Of a stretch of 64,000 bases of DNA, positions 1 through 11,794 are shown piece by piece. Position numbers and translations under genes: made by a program. Location: NCBI RefSeq assembly GCF_030463565.1, contig NC_134643.1, positions 211,286,583 through 211,350,582 of the forward strand. Direction: 5' to 3'. This stretch comes from Pelecanus crispus. Lineage: Eukaryota > Chordata > Aves > Pelecaniformes > Pelecanidae. The number at the start of each line of letters is the position of its first letter. Within the stretch, counting starts at the first letter, position 1. Under the pieces are notes generated by a model that searched no databases, was not told where the DNA came from, and saw nothing but the letters and a program-made list of their open reading frames with translations.

Positions 1-69
1 GGCAGCCCAAAAGCCATTGCCAGAAGGAATGCAGGGACCCAGACGGAGCTCCCGCACAAACACGCAGCC

Positions 70-1069
70 ATGCAGGTCCCCAGCTGCAGGGAGTGCCTGA
101 GCCTGTCGCTTGTACTGCAGGGCAGCGGAGACGGCAAATGTCTTCGCTGTGAGCAGGTGGATGATCTGCTCAGCCTGGTGGCAGAGCTGAAGGAGGAGGT
201 GGAAAGGCTGAGGAGTATCAGGGAGTGCGAGAGGGAGATAGACTGGTGGAGCCGCACCCTGCCGTCCCTGGGGCCAGGGCAGCAGGCGGAGGCCCCACAA
301 GGAGCGGAGGATCCCCTGCCCTCTTGCCGGCAAGCAGAAGGAGGGGATCCAAGAGATGGGGGGGAATGGAAACAGGTCCCTGCCCGGGGAGGCAGGCGAA
401 TCCCCTCCCGGCCTCCCTCACCTCCCCAGCTGCCCCTACACAACAGATATGGGGCTCTGGAACTTGAGGGCCAGGCAAGTGAGCAGGTATGTGAAGGTCC
501 AACCAGAGGGCTGCCTAGGGTGAGTCAATCAGCCCCATGCATTACGACTGCTTCTGTTAAGAAAAAAAGGAGGGTAATTGTGGTGGGTGATTCCCTCCTG
601 TGGGGAACAGGGGGCCCAATATGCTGTCCAGACCCATCCCACAGGGAAGTCTGCTGCCTCCCTGGGGCCCGGGTTAGGGACATTACTAGGAAACTCCCTG
701 ATGTGGTACAGCCCTCAGATTATTACCCACTGCTGGTTATGCAGGTTGGCAGTTGTGGAGAGAAGTCCAAAAATAATCAAAGGGGACTTCAGGGCACTGG
801 GACAATTTGTTGAAGGATCAGGAGCACAGGTAGTGTTTTCCTCCACCCCATCAGTGCCAGGAAAGAATGCTGAAAGGAACGGGAAAACTCACCTGATTAA
901 CAAGTGGCTCAGAGGCTGGTGCCATCAGTGGAATTTTGGTTTTTTTGATCATGGGGAGGTTTACACAGCACCGGGCCTGCTGGCAGCAGATGGAGATCAG
1001 CTGTCTCCAAAGGGGAAAAGGATTCTCACCCATGAGTTGGTGGGACTCATTGAGAGGTCTATAAATTAG
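70..1069 (+). pseudogene. CR1 ORF1 remnant (coiled coil plus SGNH/GDSL esterase-like domain)
   Basis: Reading starts at the ATG at 70. A Cys-rich N-terminus is followed by a heptad-like stretch rich in Leu, Glu and Lys, then a low-complexity Pro/Gly region. At about 570-600 comes VIVVGDSLL, which fits the nucleophile block of the SGNH esterase domain known in CR1 ORF1 proteins. The frame then shifts: the continuation runs in another frame (to 1069) and ends with a DGDQLSPKG segment. In other CR1 copies the corresponding block usually has DGxHLS, so the catalytic His appears replaced by Gln. ORF1 is thought to bind RNA and help retrotransposition. This copy is broken. Confidence 0.75.
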
Positions 1070-1125
1070 TTTCGAAGGGGGAAGAGGATATAACCAGGCT
1101 TCCTAGAGAGGAACCCAAGGGTGGC

Positions 1126-3927
1126 ATGGCAACGTTGGGGGCGAGATCGATAGCCCAGCTCAAGCGCATGTACACCAATGCAAGCAGCACGGGCAACAAA
1201 CAGGAGGAGCTGGAAGCCATTGTGCAGCAGGATGGCTATGACATAGTCACCATCACAGAAACATGGTGGGATGACTCTCATGACTGGAGTGCTGCATTGG
1301 ATGGCTATAAGCTCTTCAGAAGGGATAGACAAGGAAGGAGAGGTGGTTGGGTGGCTCTGTATGTTAGGGAGTGTTTCAACTGTATACATCTCAACGATCA
1401 TGATGATAAGGTCAAGTGCTTATGAGTAAGGATGAGGGGGAAGGCCAACAAGGCAGACATCCTGCTGGGATTCTGTTATAGACCACCCAACCAGGATGAA
1501 GAGATAGATGAAGATGAATTCTATAAGTGGCTGGCAGAAGTCTCGCAATTGCTAACCCTTGTTCTTGTGGGGGACTTCAACTTGCCGGACATCTGCTGGA
1601 AATACAACACATCAGAGAGGAAACAGTCTAGGAAGTTCCTAGAGTATGTGGAGGATAACTTCCTGACGCAACTGGTAAGTGAGCCTACCAGCAGAGATGC
1701 CTCACTTGACCTGATGTTTACAGAGAAGGACTCATGGGAGATGTGGTCGGGGGCCGTCTTGGGCTTAGCGACCATGATATGTTAGAGTTTTCAATTCTTG
1801 GTGATGTAAGGAGGAGGCGCAGCAAAACTGTTACCATGGACTTCTGGAGGGCAGACTTTGGCCTCTTCAGGACGCTAGTTGGGAAAGTCCCTTGGGAGGC
1901 AGTCCTGAAAGGCAAAGGGGTCCAGGAAGGCTGGGCCTTCTTCAAGAAGGAAGTCTTAAGGGCGCAGGAGCGGGCTGTCCCCATGTGCCATAAGATGAAC
2001 CAGCAGGGAAGATCGGCCGAGCTTAACAGGGAGCTTTTGCTGGGACTCAGGGAAAAAAGGAGAGTTTATCACTTTTGGAAGAATTGGTGGGCAACTCAGG
2101 AAGAGTACAGGGATCTTGTTAGGTCGTGCAGGGAGGAAATTAGAAAGGCAAAAGCCCAGCTAGAACTCAATCTGGCCACTGTTGTAAGAGATAATAAAAA
2201 ATGTTTTTACAAATACTTTAACAACAAAAAGAGAGCCAAGGAGAATCTCCATCCTTTGTTGGATGCAGGGGGGAACATTGTCACCGAGGACAAGGAAAAA
2301 GGCTGAGGTACTTAATGCCTTCTTTGCCTCTGTCTTTAATAGCCAGACCGGTCATCCCCAGGGTACTCAGCCCCCTGAGCCAGAGGATAGGGATGGGGAC
2401 CAGAATGGAGCCCTCATAGTCCAGGAGGAAGCAGTTAATGACCTGCTATGCCACCTGGATGCTCACAAGTCTATGGGGCCGGATGGGATCCACCCGAGAG
2501 TACTGAGGGAGCTGGCAGAGGAGCTTGCCAAGCCACTTTCCATCATCTATCAGCAGTCCTGGTTAACAGGGGAGGTCCCTGATGACTGGAGGCTTGCCAA
2601 TGTGACGCCCATCTACAAGAAGGGCCAGAAAGAGGACCCAGGGAACTACAGGCCTGTCAGCCTGACCTCAGTGCCGGGAAAGATTATGGAGAGGTTTATA
2701 CTGAGTACACTCAACAGGCAGGTGCAGGTCAACCAAGGGATCGGGCCCAGCCAGTATGGGTTCATGAAGGGCAGGTCCTGCTTGACCAACCTGATCTCCT
2801 TTTATGACCTGGTGACCCGCCTGGTGGATGAAGGAAAGGCTGTGGATGTCATTTACCTGGACTTCAGTAAAGCCTTTGACACCATCTCCCATAGCATTCT
2901 CCTTGGGAAGCTGGCAGCTCATGGCTTGGATGGGCGTAGTCTTCACTGGGTAAAAAACTGGTTGGGTGGCCGAGCCCAGAGAGTAGTTGTAAATGGAGTT
3001 AAGTCCAGTTGGTGGCCGGTCATGAGCGGTGTTCCCCAGGGCTCCGTTTTGGGGCCAGCATTGTTTAATATCTTTATCAACGATCGGGATGAGGGGATTG
3101 AGTGCACTCTCAGTAAGTTTGCAGATGACACCAAACTGGGTGGGAGTGTTGATCTGCTGGAGGGTAGGATGGCCCTGCAGAGGGACCTGGACAGGCTGGA
3201 TCGATGGGACCAGGCCAACTGTATGAGGTTTAACAAGGCCAAGTGCCGGGTCCTGCACTTGGGTCACAACAACCCCGTGCAACGCTACAGGCTTGGGGAA
3301 GAGTGGCTGGAAAGCTGCCTGGCCGAAAAGGACCTGGGGATGTTGGTAGACAGCTGGCTGAACATGAGCCAGCAGTGTGCCCAGGTGGCCAAGAAGGCCA
3401 ACAGCATCCTGGCTTGTATCAGGAATGCTGTGGCCAGCAGGAGCAGGGAGGTGATTGTCCCCCTGTACTCGGTGCTGGTGAGGCCGCACCTGGAATACTG
3501 TGTCCAGTTTTGGGCCCCTCACTACAAGAAAGACACTGAGGTGCTGGAGCGTGTCCAGAGAAGGGCAACGAAGCTGGTGAAGGATCTGGAGCACAGGCCT
3601 TATGAGGAGCATCTGAGGGAACTGGGATTGTTTAGTCTGGAGAAGAGGAGGCTGAGGGGAGACCTTATCGCTCTCTACAACTACCTGAAAGGAGGTTGTA
3701 GTGAGGTGGGAGTTGGTCTCTTCCCCCAAGTTGTCAGTGATAGGATGAGAGGCAATGGGCTCAAGCTGCACCAGGGGAGGTTTAGGTTGGAAATTAGGAA
3801 AAATTTATTCACGGAAAGGGTAGTCATGCATTGGAAGAGGCTTCCCAGAGAGGTGGTGGAGTCCCCATCCCTGGAAGTGTTCAAAAAGACGGGTAGATGT
3901 GGCACTTTGGGACATGGTTTAGTCTAG
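1126..3927 (+). pseudogene. CR1 ORF2 remnant (endonuclease + reverse transcriptase)
   Basis: The reading begins MATLGARSIAQLK and gives an apurinic-endonuclease-like domain (TETWWDDS at about 1255-1275, VGDFNLPD at about 1567-1590). The RT domain follows, with YLDFSKAFD at about 2853-2880, a [14 protein letters not shown] block at about 3030-3070 and the catalytic FADDTKLGG at 3118-3144. Breaks: an in-frame TGA at 1423-1425, a frameshift near 1734-1785, another near 2263-2306, and a C-terminal shift near 3885 compared with the copy at 62874. The segment 2263-3927 is still open for 554 codons. The catalytic residues survive, but the full polyprotein cannot be made. Confidence 0.9.
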
Positions 3928-4048
3928 TCTACCCTTAATTGGTTTAGTGTGGACTTGGTAATGTTAGGTTAATGGTTGGACTGGATGATCTTAAAGGTCT
4001 TTTCCAACCTAAACGATTCTATGTTTCTATGATTCTATGAAATCTATG

Positions 4049-7000
4049 AAGCATCTACATTTATGGCAGATTTATTCTAGATTTAGCTAGTCTTCTGTCC
4101 CTTACATATATCACCTCTGCTTTCTTTTTTTAAATCAAATTATTAGTATTCTGATATGCTGAGGTACTTTTCTAAGTTTGTGTTCTTTGGAGATCCAGTT
4201 TCTTGTCACCTTTGACCTGCATAAAATTCAAGTCTCCTCTCATTCAAATTCCTGAACTTTTTACTGCATTTGGCTCCTGATTGATTCCTTGATTATGCCC
4301 AATGAAAGTCAAGATGCTATTACTAGTCAGTCAATGGAATTACATATTTGTAGCCAGCTTTTCCTTAATATCCTCAGTACTTAGCAAAGCCCAAGCCGAA
4401 ATAGAAATACTTCATAATGGGGGCAATGATTACTAGTAAACACTGTGTTGACTATAATACCAAGGTTCATCTGGGCCATGTAGCTGTTAACATTATTTGT
4501 TAGAAAGCTAGGGTGAGACCTTTCTGGTGAAACACAAACGTTTAAACCCATGCTAATCACCTTTAGTCTCATGTGATAGTTAAAGCAAAGAAATAGACTT
4601 TTCTTATAAAGCTCTATTCATGTATTTTAAGTGTGTACTTTAGAGTGAGATGAATCGCATTCTCGGCATGCATATCTTTCAAAGGGAGAGATCCAACATT
4701 AAAGGAAATTCATTTCACTCCTGAAGATGATTTTCATAGCTTTTATTTGTCTAAAAGCATTACAAACAATATGTTCAGAATCTACCCAGGGATCTCAATC
4801 AGATACTCAACTGCACATAATTTTGATCCAGATATATTGCTTTTCCTTTGAAATGAATTCCTTCTTTTTATTCCATCACATCATAATGCTTAAGGCTGAT
4901 TGATCTTCCCTGTCTTCATTCTCACCTCTGCCCACAACATGTACACATCAGTAATTATGTTCCGCTGACATATGTAGCTCTGTTTTGTTATTGCTAACTC
5001 TGTCCTTTGATTCCTGTTCTGAGATACTGTCTAATATATTTGGAAGCCTTCAGCATTTGAATTTTTGGTGTCTCTGTTTACAGTCAAAAATTAAAGATGA
5101 GTTGAGTTAAAAAATTCAGAGTTAAAATTCAGGAATATTCTGCAAAACAAAAATATTAACAAGGATTGGTGAGAAAGTATAAAATAAATAACATAAAATA
5201 ACAAAAAGGAAGAAAAGCAATATATTTGCTTGTAAGAAATTGTTTTGAATAAGTGAATCTCCTCTGTAGATATGTTTTCAAACTACACTTCAGGACATAA
5301 AAACCTGATGATGTAGAAAGATTCAGGAAGCCTCTGTGGTCAATAATGCTCTTGGACAAATAATGTAGAAGTGTGGGAAAAGACAGAAAGAAGCCAAATC
5401 CTTGTTGTTGTTGATAACAGGGAAGTGAAGGAGGAAAGGCGGATCTCTCGAGAGGCATTACTGGATTCCACCTCTTTCAGTTTCCTGTCTTTTCTCACAT
5501 AGTTTTTGCTGTTACAAAGCAATGAAACAGCCCAGACCTATCAATATTGTGCAAGTAATAAACTCAGATTTACATATAGGTAAATGGCAGCTTTTACCTG
5601 TGTTTGCTACATCAGTTGGATTTAGGATTGGTATTTCTTCTGCAGAGGTGTCTGGTAAATAAAAAGGTGCCCAAACCCACCGGTTAAATATTCTAAAGTG
5701 AGACATCAGCAAACTCCAGCTTAGCTTCTAAGTCCATCTCCTATGTTCTGGCAGGCCCTGGGGAGACGAGGAAGGCAGTGGCATCTCTGCCAAGTACGGT
5801 GAGAGCACGTATGGGGTGGCAGCCGCTCAGCGGGCAGGGTCTCCTCCTGGGATGGGGACGGAGTGGCATGGCCTCCAGCGCGTCACTGGGGAAAGGAGGA
5901 AAGGAGCCTTTTCCAACTTCATTCAGTCCCCAGCTCTGGCAGTTACTGTGGCTTGTGGGAGAAATATTACCTGTGACAGTCAGGAGAGACTACACCTACA
6001 CTACTAAGCTGCTAGGGACAGGGTTCCAGCAGTGGTGGGTGATTGACCATGCTATTCAGTTTTCCAGCCATTCCCAGTGCCAGTTAGCACCCTGCAGGCA
6101 ATGCCTCTGCGCACATCCAGGTACCCCAGCTGACAGCATCAATGAAAGGTGCCTGTTCTGGAGCAGGGAGGGCAAGAAAGCTTGGCCACAGGAGGGCATG
6201 ACAGACACCATGCTTTCCAGGACCAGTACGTGACCCTCTGTATTTACCTGGGTAGGTGTCACCAGGAGGCTGTCATGACCCTCTCCCTGTGGGTGCCTAG
6301 AGTTTGCCTACATGACACACAGTGTAGATTTCTGTAGTAAGGCCTGTGCTGCCTCATCTTCATTGATACCAATGTCATTATTTTAAGATGTAGAGGTGCC
6401 TCAGACTCAAGGCAATACATTCAACTCTGTCATTGTATGTATTCTCTCTAGGAAATTATGGAAACAACTATTTGCCTTAGCGGCTGCTTGGGAAGAATCA
6501 GTGCCTAGGCCTTCATTAAAGCACACGTGATTTTCGGAATATTCCTCTGTCCTAGGTTTGTTTCCTCATTCCAATAGACCTGTGTCTTCTGGGCATTTGT
6601 TCAGTCCCCATCAGAATAGTTCTGCCAGGTGTGGAAGTGGGTACGTGCCTGTTGCAGCGAAATGTAAATACTTCCCAGTAGTCTTTGCTCAAGAACAGAG
6701 CCTCAAGCAGATACTAATAATTGAATCACTCTGCTAAATAAATTGTAAGCACCTGAGTCATGCATCATTTTAATGCTCTTAAGAAAGAATTAGCTTCAAG
6801 AAAACTGATATGGTTTACTGAGTTAAAATAATTTTCCAGCATACAGCTTAGGTTAAATGCTCTTTTCCTGAAATGTCTGCTGGGATGAATTGAGATATAT
6901 TGGCACATTCTGCTTAATTCCACAACTGGTATACAGCAGCAATGATTGCACTGGAGATTTTCTTCTAGAAAACTCTCCAGAGAAATTAGCTAAACATGTT

Positions 7001-8497
7001 TCTTTTATTGCCATGGGAACAAGATGCTATAGGATGATGAAAATCCTGCTGCACTTTCTGCATTATTCTTTGTTTAACAGCAAACATGATGTTTTTGCCT
7101 TTTCTTTTCATTATCCTTCTTGTACCAGTAACACTGTTATCTTTAGTTAACCAGATTGAGTCTTCTGTAAATTGCTTGTGAGCAGAACATAATCTTGTCC
7201 ATGTTTACCATTCTCTGTGCTAATGATTCAGTAGTTAACATGACAACTAGCTGGTTTTGGCACTATCTTTTTTAGTAAAAGGAAAAATACAGAATTGTTT
7301 GTACAGCTGCACCAAAATGTGGAATGTCTCTTGTGGAAGGATTTGTCTCACTGTTATAAAAGTCTTCCTGTGGTCAATGGAGAAACAGAGGCAATGGAGA
7401 AACAGAGCAGACTCTCTAAGAGTTGGTTCAGCCCATCCTAAAGGAGTTATTTCAGGTAGTTTGAGTGACTTACATTCCCCAGATGCCTCTTACACAACTT
7501 TGAGAGTAATGGGAGCTACACTACTAACAAACTGGATCCCTGACTTTACACAGACCAAAGTAGTTTAAGTGAACCCCATCCTTAATATGCTGGGGTTTTA
7601 GTACTAACAAAGGGCATGGCTGCAATGATTTTTTCCAGTCCTCTAAAGCAGTTTTTCTGCTTGTGCAAAGACCTCCCTTCATGTCCTTCCTCCTCCAGGC
7701 TCTGCTAGGGCAGTGGAGGAATCTCCTCCTTCTAATTCCTTTACCTGTAAATTATCTCCTCTCCAAGGTCAACTGTGCATCCAGCAATCTTATTAGTATT
7801 TTTTAAGAATGGTTTAGGGCAGACAGGACAAGCCAAGGTATATAAGCAGCTACTGTAGTTGTCCAGCTCTCCTTGCTCTCCGTCTGCCTTTGGGAACACA
7901 GATTGTGTTTAAGTCTTCCTCATTAGCTGTGACAGATGAAATCACAAGTACAGCTTTGAGCGTTGGTCTCCCCCTGCTCTGATGGATGTGATTATTTCAG
8001 TCTGGAAGTTACAAGGTAGTTTTTGTCAAAGATGGATGCTTTTGTTTTCTTTTAGTTAGAACTGTGTTTCAATCCTTTTATGTGTGTGAGTGGTTATTCA
8101 TCTGTGTTATGACCCTTTGGTAGTAAGCAGATGTACCAGTAAGGGAAGGTATCACATAATTCTCCAGAGACCACGTCTGAGTGAGCCTGAAGTTCAAACA
8201 AATAGTCCAAAAGAAAGCATATTTGACCTCCTCATGAGATAGAGACCTGGAGATGAGAAAAGTAGTGTGAAAAGGCAAGAACTTCAAGAGTTAATGAATA
8301 AAGAGGAAGGAAGGAAGAAAGCTTCTTGGAAGGAAAATAGAAGGTGCCACACTTAATGAGAGCAAGACCTATCTCTCCTCATGCTCCATTTCCAGACTGT
8401 GTATTGTAGACTTTGATAGAAAACAGTACAAAAAAAGGGTACATGCAATGTGCATCTTCTGTGACTGTCCTCTCCCACCATCTGACAAGCTCTGACT
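4049..8497. other. Intergenic, no gene recognised
   Basis: The stretch is mostly AT-rich with only short chance ORFs. A GC-richer patch at about 5740-6340 carries overlapping ORFs of up to 151 codons, but I see no domain, codon pattern or splice structure to support a gene. Confidence 0.6.
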
Positions 8498-9253
8498 AAT
8501 CATAGAATCATAGAATTATTTGGGTTAGAAGGGACCTTTAAAGATCATCTAGCCCAACCCCCCTGCAGTGAGCAGGGACAGCTTTAACCAGATCAGGTTG
8601 CTCAGAGCCCCGTCCAACCTCACCTTGAATGTTTCCAGGGATAGGGCATCCACCACCTCCCTGGGCAACCTGTTTGGGTGTTTCACCACCTTCACTGTAA
8701 AAAATTTCTTCCTTATATCCAGTCTGAATATCCCCTCTTTTAGTTTAAAACCATTACCCCTTGTCCTATCGCAACAGGCCCTACTAAAAAGTTTGTCCCA
8801 TCTTTCCTATAAGCCCCCTTTAAGTACTGGAAGGCCACAATAAGGTCTTCTCTCAGCCTTCTCTTTTCCAGGCTGAACAACCCCAACTCCCTCAGCCTGT
8901 CCTCGCAGGAGAGGTGCTCCAGCCCTCGGATCATTTTTGTGGTCCTCCTCTGGACCCGCTCCAACAGGTCCATGGCCTTCTTGTGCTGAGGGCCCCAGAG
9001 CTGGATGCAGTACTCCAGGTGAGGTCTCACCAGAGCAGAGTAGAGGGGCAGAATCACCTCCCTTGACCTGCTGGCCACACTGCTTTTGATGCAGCCCAGG
9101 ATGTGGTTGGCCTTCTGGGCTGCAAGCGCACCTTGTTGGCTCATGTGCAGCTTTTCATCCACCAGTACCCCCAAGTCCTTCTCTGCAGGGCTGCTCTCAG
9201 TCCCTTCAGTCCCCCAGCCTGTATTGATATCGGGGGTTGCCCCATCCCAGGTG
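8498..9253 (-). mobile_element. CR1 LINE 3' fragment (5'-truncated)
   Basis: The 3' end is at the left (AATCATAGAATCATAGAATT, reverse complement of the CR1 terminal repeat). The minus strand encodes the C-terminal part of CR1 ORF2 from about 9250 to 8740, including [16 protein letters not shown] and [15 protein letters not shown]. Compared with the copy at 13430, similarity stops at about 9253, which is the 5' truncation point expected from target-primed reverse transcription. It belongs to the same subfamily as 11795-14188 and 24211-24566. Confidence 0.93.
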
Positions 9254-11794
9254 CAGGAAAGACAGCCTGTGAGGGAGAAGCATCTGAGTTTCATATTTTA
9301 TTCTTTCATCATAATTACCCATCTATATGCCTGTGTTTACATCCGCTACATTCCTCTATATGAAGTAAGCTCTTAGGTAAACAGCATGGATGGGTGCATG
9401 TGGCACCACTGTAAGTTTAACAGCTAGGTCTCTCCATTTCTGTGCACGTAGCTGAACATTAGGTACTCTTTTATATACTATGTTTTAAGAAAAAAATAAA
9501 TTAAAATTATTTTTTCCTGTTAAATTCAAAATGTGTTTTACAAGCAATATACACTTCATAGGATTCCATGCCTTAATTCTAATAGTGTTAGAAAAAAAAG
9601 GAAAAAAAATATGTGTAAAACCAGAAATTAAAACTTGCCAAGTTCAGGAGGAAAATTAATCTCAAATGTTTTCAGTGCTCTTGGCACTCAACACCCTCTG
9701 AATTTAATGTGGCTTTAAAATTCATTGCAAATAAGCTCTTTCCCTTTATTTGTCAGCTTTGGGCAGGAAACTGTTTTATAAATATATGAAGTAATAGGTG
9801 GTGTAGAGGTTTGGAAGAGCTAAAACATAATCTGGGAAATTTTGAGCGTATTTGACTAGTATATTTTCTAAAGGAAAGGGAAACTTTCTTGGTCGAGGAA
9901 AAAAACCCAAGGAGTTGCCAAGCATATTATGTTTGAGAAATAACGAAAAACTCTCCATTAACATTTTAACAATCTTGTATGATTACTTTTAACACATATT
10001 CAGTGACTAATTCATATTACATGGAATTTCGCGTATAATTTCATTATATGCCCAAGTATGATTTTTATTAAAATTGAATCATATTTGAGCCAGTATTGCA
10101 ACAATAAAACTTAGGGGAATTTTTTCACTCTTCCGCCTGTGAAATTCCTATTAACACCAAAGGGAATTCAGATTCTCACTCACTTTACATAAAATGATCA
10201 TTCTTTCATGTCAATTAAACTTTTCTTAATTTTACCCCACAATAACATGTGAATATGTTCTCAAATATTCATCAAAGGAGAAAAGAAGTCCTTTCTTTGC
10301 CGGACTCAGGAACAAACAATACATAATACCTGTTTTCAGAAGAAATACACCATGAAAATAATTGCTAGATATTTTATTCCCAGTTGGTTTCAGATGCACT
10401 AGGATGAACTATTTTTTGAACAAATCATTTTTTCCTCATCTTTACCTTTTTCCAGAATATAGAGGAGGAGAGAGCTGTTTCTTGCAGGATTTTGGCATGT
10501 CAAAAGAATGAGGTTTTTCAGATGAAAAATAGAGAGGAATCAAGATTTTAAATGATCCTTCTCCCCTCTCACTGCATGTCTTCAACTAACAATAACACCT
10601 GGACAACAACAACAACAACAAATCGATTTATTCTTCTTCCATATAGCATGAATAGAATGATAATCCCTCTCTCTATTTTGTTGCATTGTTAATTGCATCA
10701 CAAATATTATTTGTGTTCTCAGGTAGAATGAGGAGAGAATATATGGCACAGATTTTAGAGGAACGAACTAATGATCCATTTTACACAGCATCCCGGCTCT
10801 AACAGAACAAAATTGGGATGCTGCAAAGACAAATTCCTCACAGTGTAGCTCCTTTGAGAATACCAGTGTCTGAAAGGATATTCCTGTCTCATCTGAGGCA
10901 ATTCTAACCTCCTATTTTGCAGTGCAAGTCCAAATATCAGTGACACTGAAACACTAAAATATCAAAAAAATATGCAAAATATATTAAAAAATCACAGCCT
11001 ATTCCCTGTGGCCTTTTGATGTTTTTAATATTAATTAAACCAAATCTGATTACTATTTTTTATGTTCTAGGTATCCATTTGCTAAACAGCACAGATAAAA
11101 GCAACTCTATTATTAGACAGATAAATTTTCATGTTCACAAACTTTTCTTTAGGTGTGAAAGAGAAGCAGATGGCTCCAGAATCAAATACAATATGAGATG
11201 ACGTATTTAGATTTTAATTACAGGTGTATCAGGTAATCATCTCTATAGGAAAAGATAGTTGGCATATGTGGAGCTGAGAAGGTATTACTAAAAGACATGT
11301 AAGGCTAACCAAAATTTCCCTGTGGAAATAAAAATTCCCTGGTTATCTCTGGAAGAAAGAGAAAGACAAATTTTTACCTGTGGACAGTAGATAGATTAGT
11401 GACTGAGAGGGAGATCATGATGTGCTATAATTCTGTGTGTGTTGATGCTGTGGGTTTTGGTATTCAGCAAATGTGATGAGATTTAGTTTCCAGCTCATCT
11501 TTACAAGGCATTGTGTAAGTCTCCCTTAGCTTGTCCTACATAGCTACCGAGAGAGTACATGGAACACTGGATGAAGTGTCTTCCACTGCAAGAAGTTCAT
11601 GTACAATCTGGAGATTATAATGGTTTTATGATGAAGTGTTTACAGTAAGGACGGAGGAGGTGCATTGACAAGCTTTATGTGTCTGTAAATGCATGATCTA
11701 GGGAAAAATCAGTCATTATGAATTACACAGCTGCCTATTACTTCATTCCTCAAACTCCATGACAACCCACAGCACATCCTTCTGTTCACATTCA
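9254..11794. other. AT-rich intergenic DNA, no gene recognised
   Basis: Very AT-rich, with A/T runs around 9485-9620 and a short (ACA)n run at 10603-10621. No ORF exceeds about 100 codons and no splice-supported exon or RNA gene is visible. Confidence 0.6.

Larger units (their letters stand above)
1..4048 (+). mobile_element. CR1 LINE retrotransposon, long but inactive copy
   Basis: This is a chicken-repeat-1 non-LTR retrotransposon. It contains a decayed ORF1 with a GDSL-type esterase block, an ORF2 with endonuclease and reverse transcriptase, and a 3' tail ending in the diagnostic ATTCTATG-type repeats near 4013-4040. The left end may lie just outside the window, because the first 69 bases already look like CR1 leader and no boundary is visible. 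Several frame breaks mean it cannot move by itself. It is the longest of the CR1 copies here. Its RT half closely resembles the copy at 62787-63856. Confidence 0.93.

Noticed and set aside
2668-3771. 367-codon minus-strand ORF opposite the CR1 reverse transcriptase
   Set aside because: It is antisense shadow of the RT coding strand. Similar antisense frames occur at 63513-63921 opposite the other CR1 copy.
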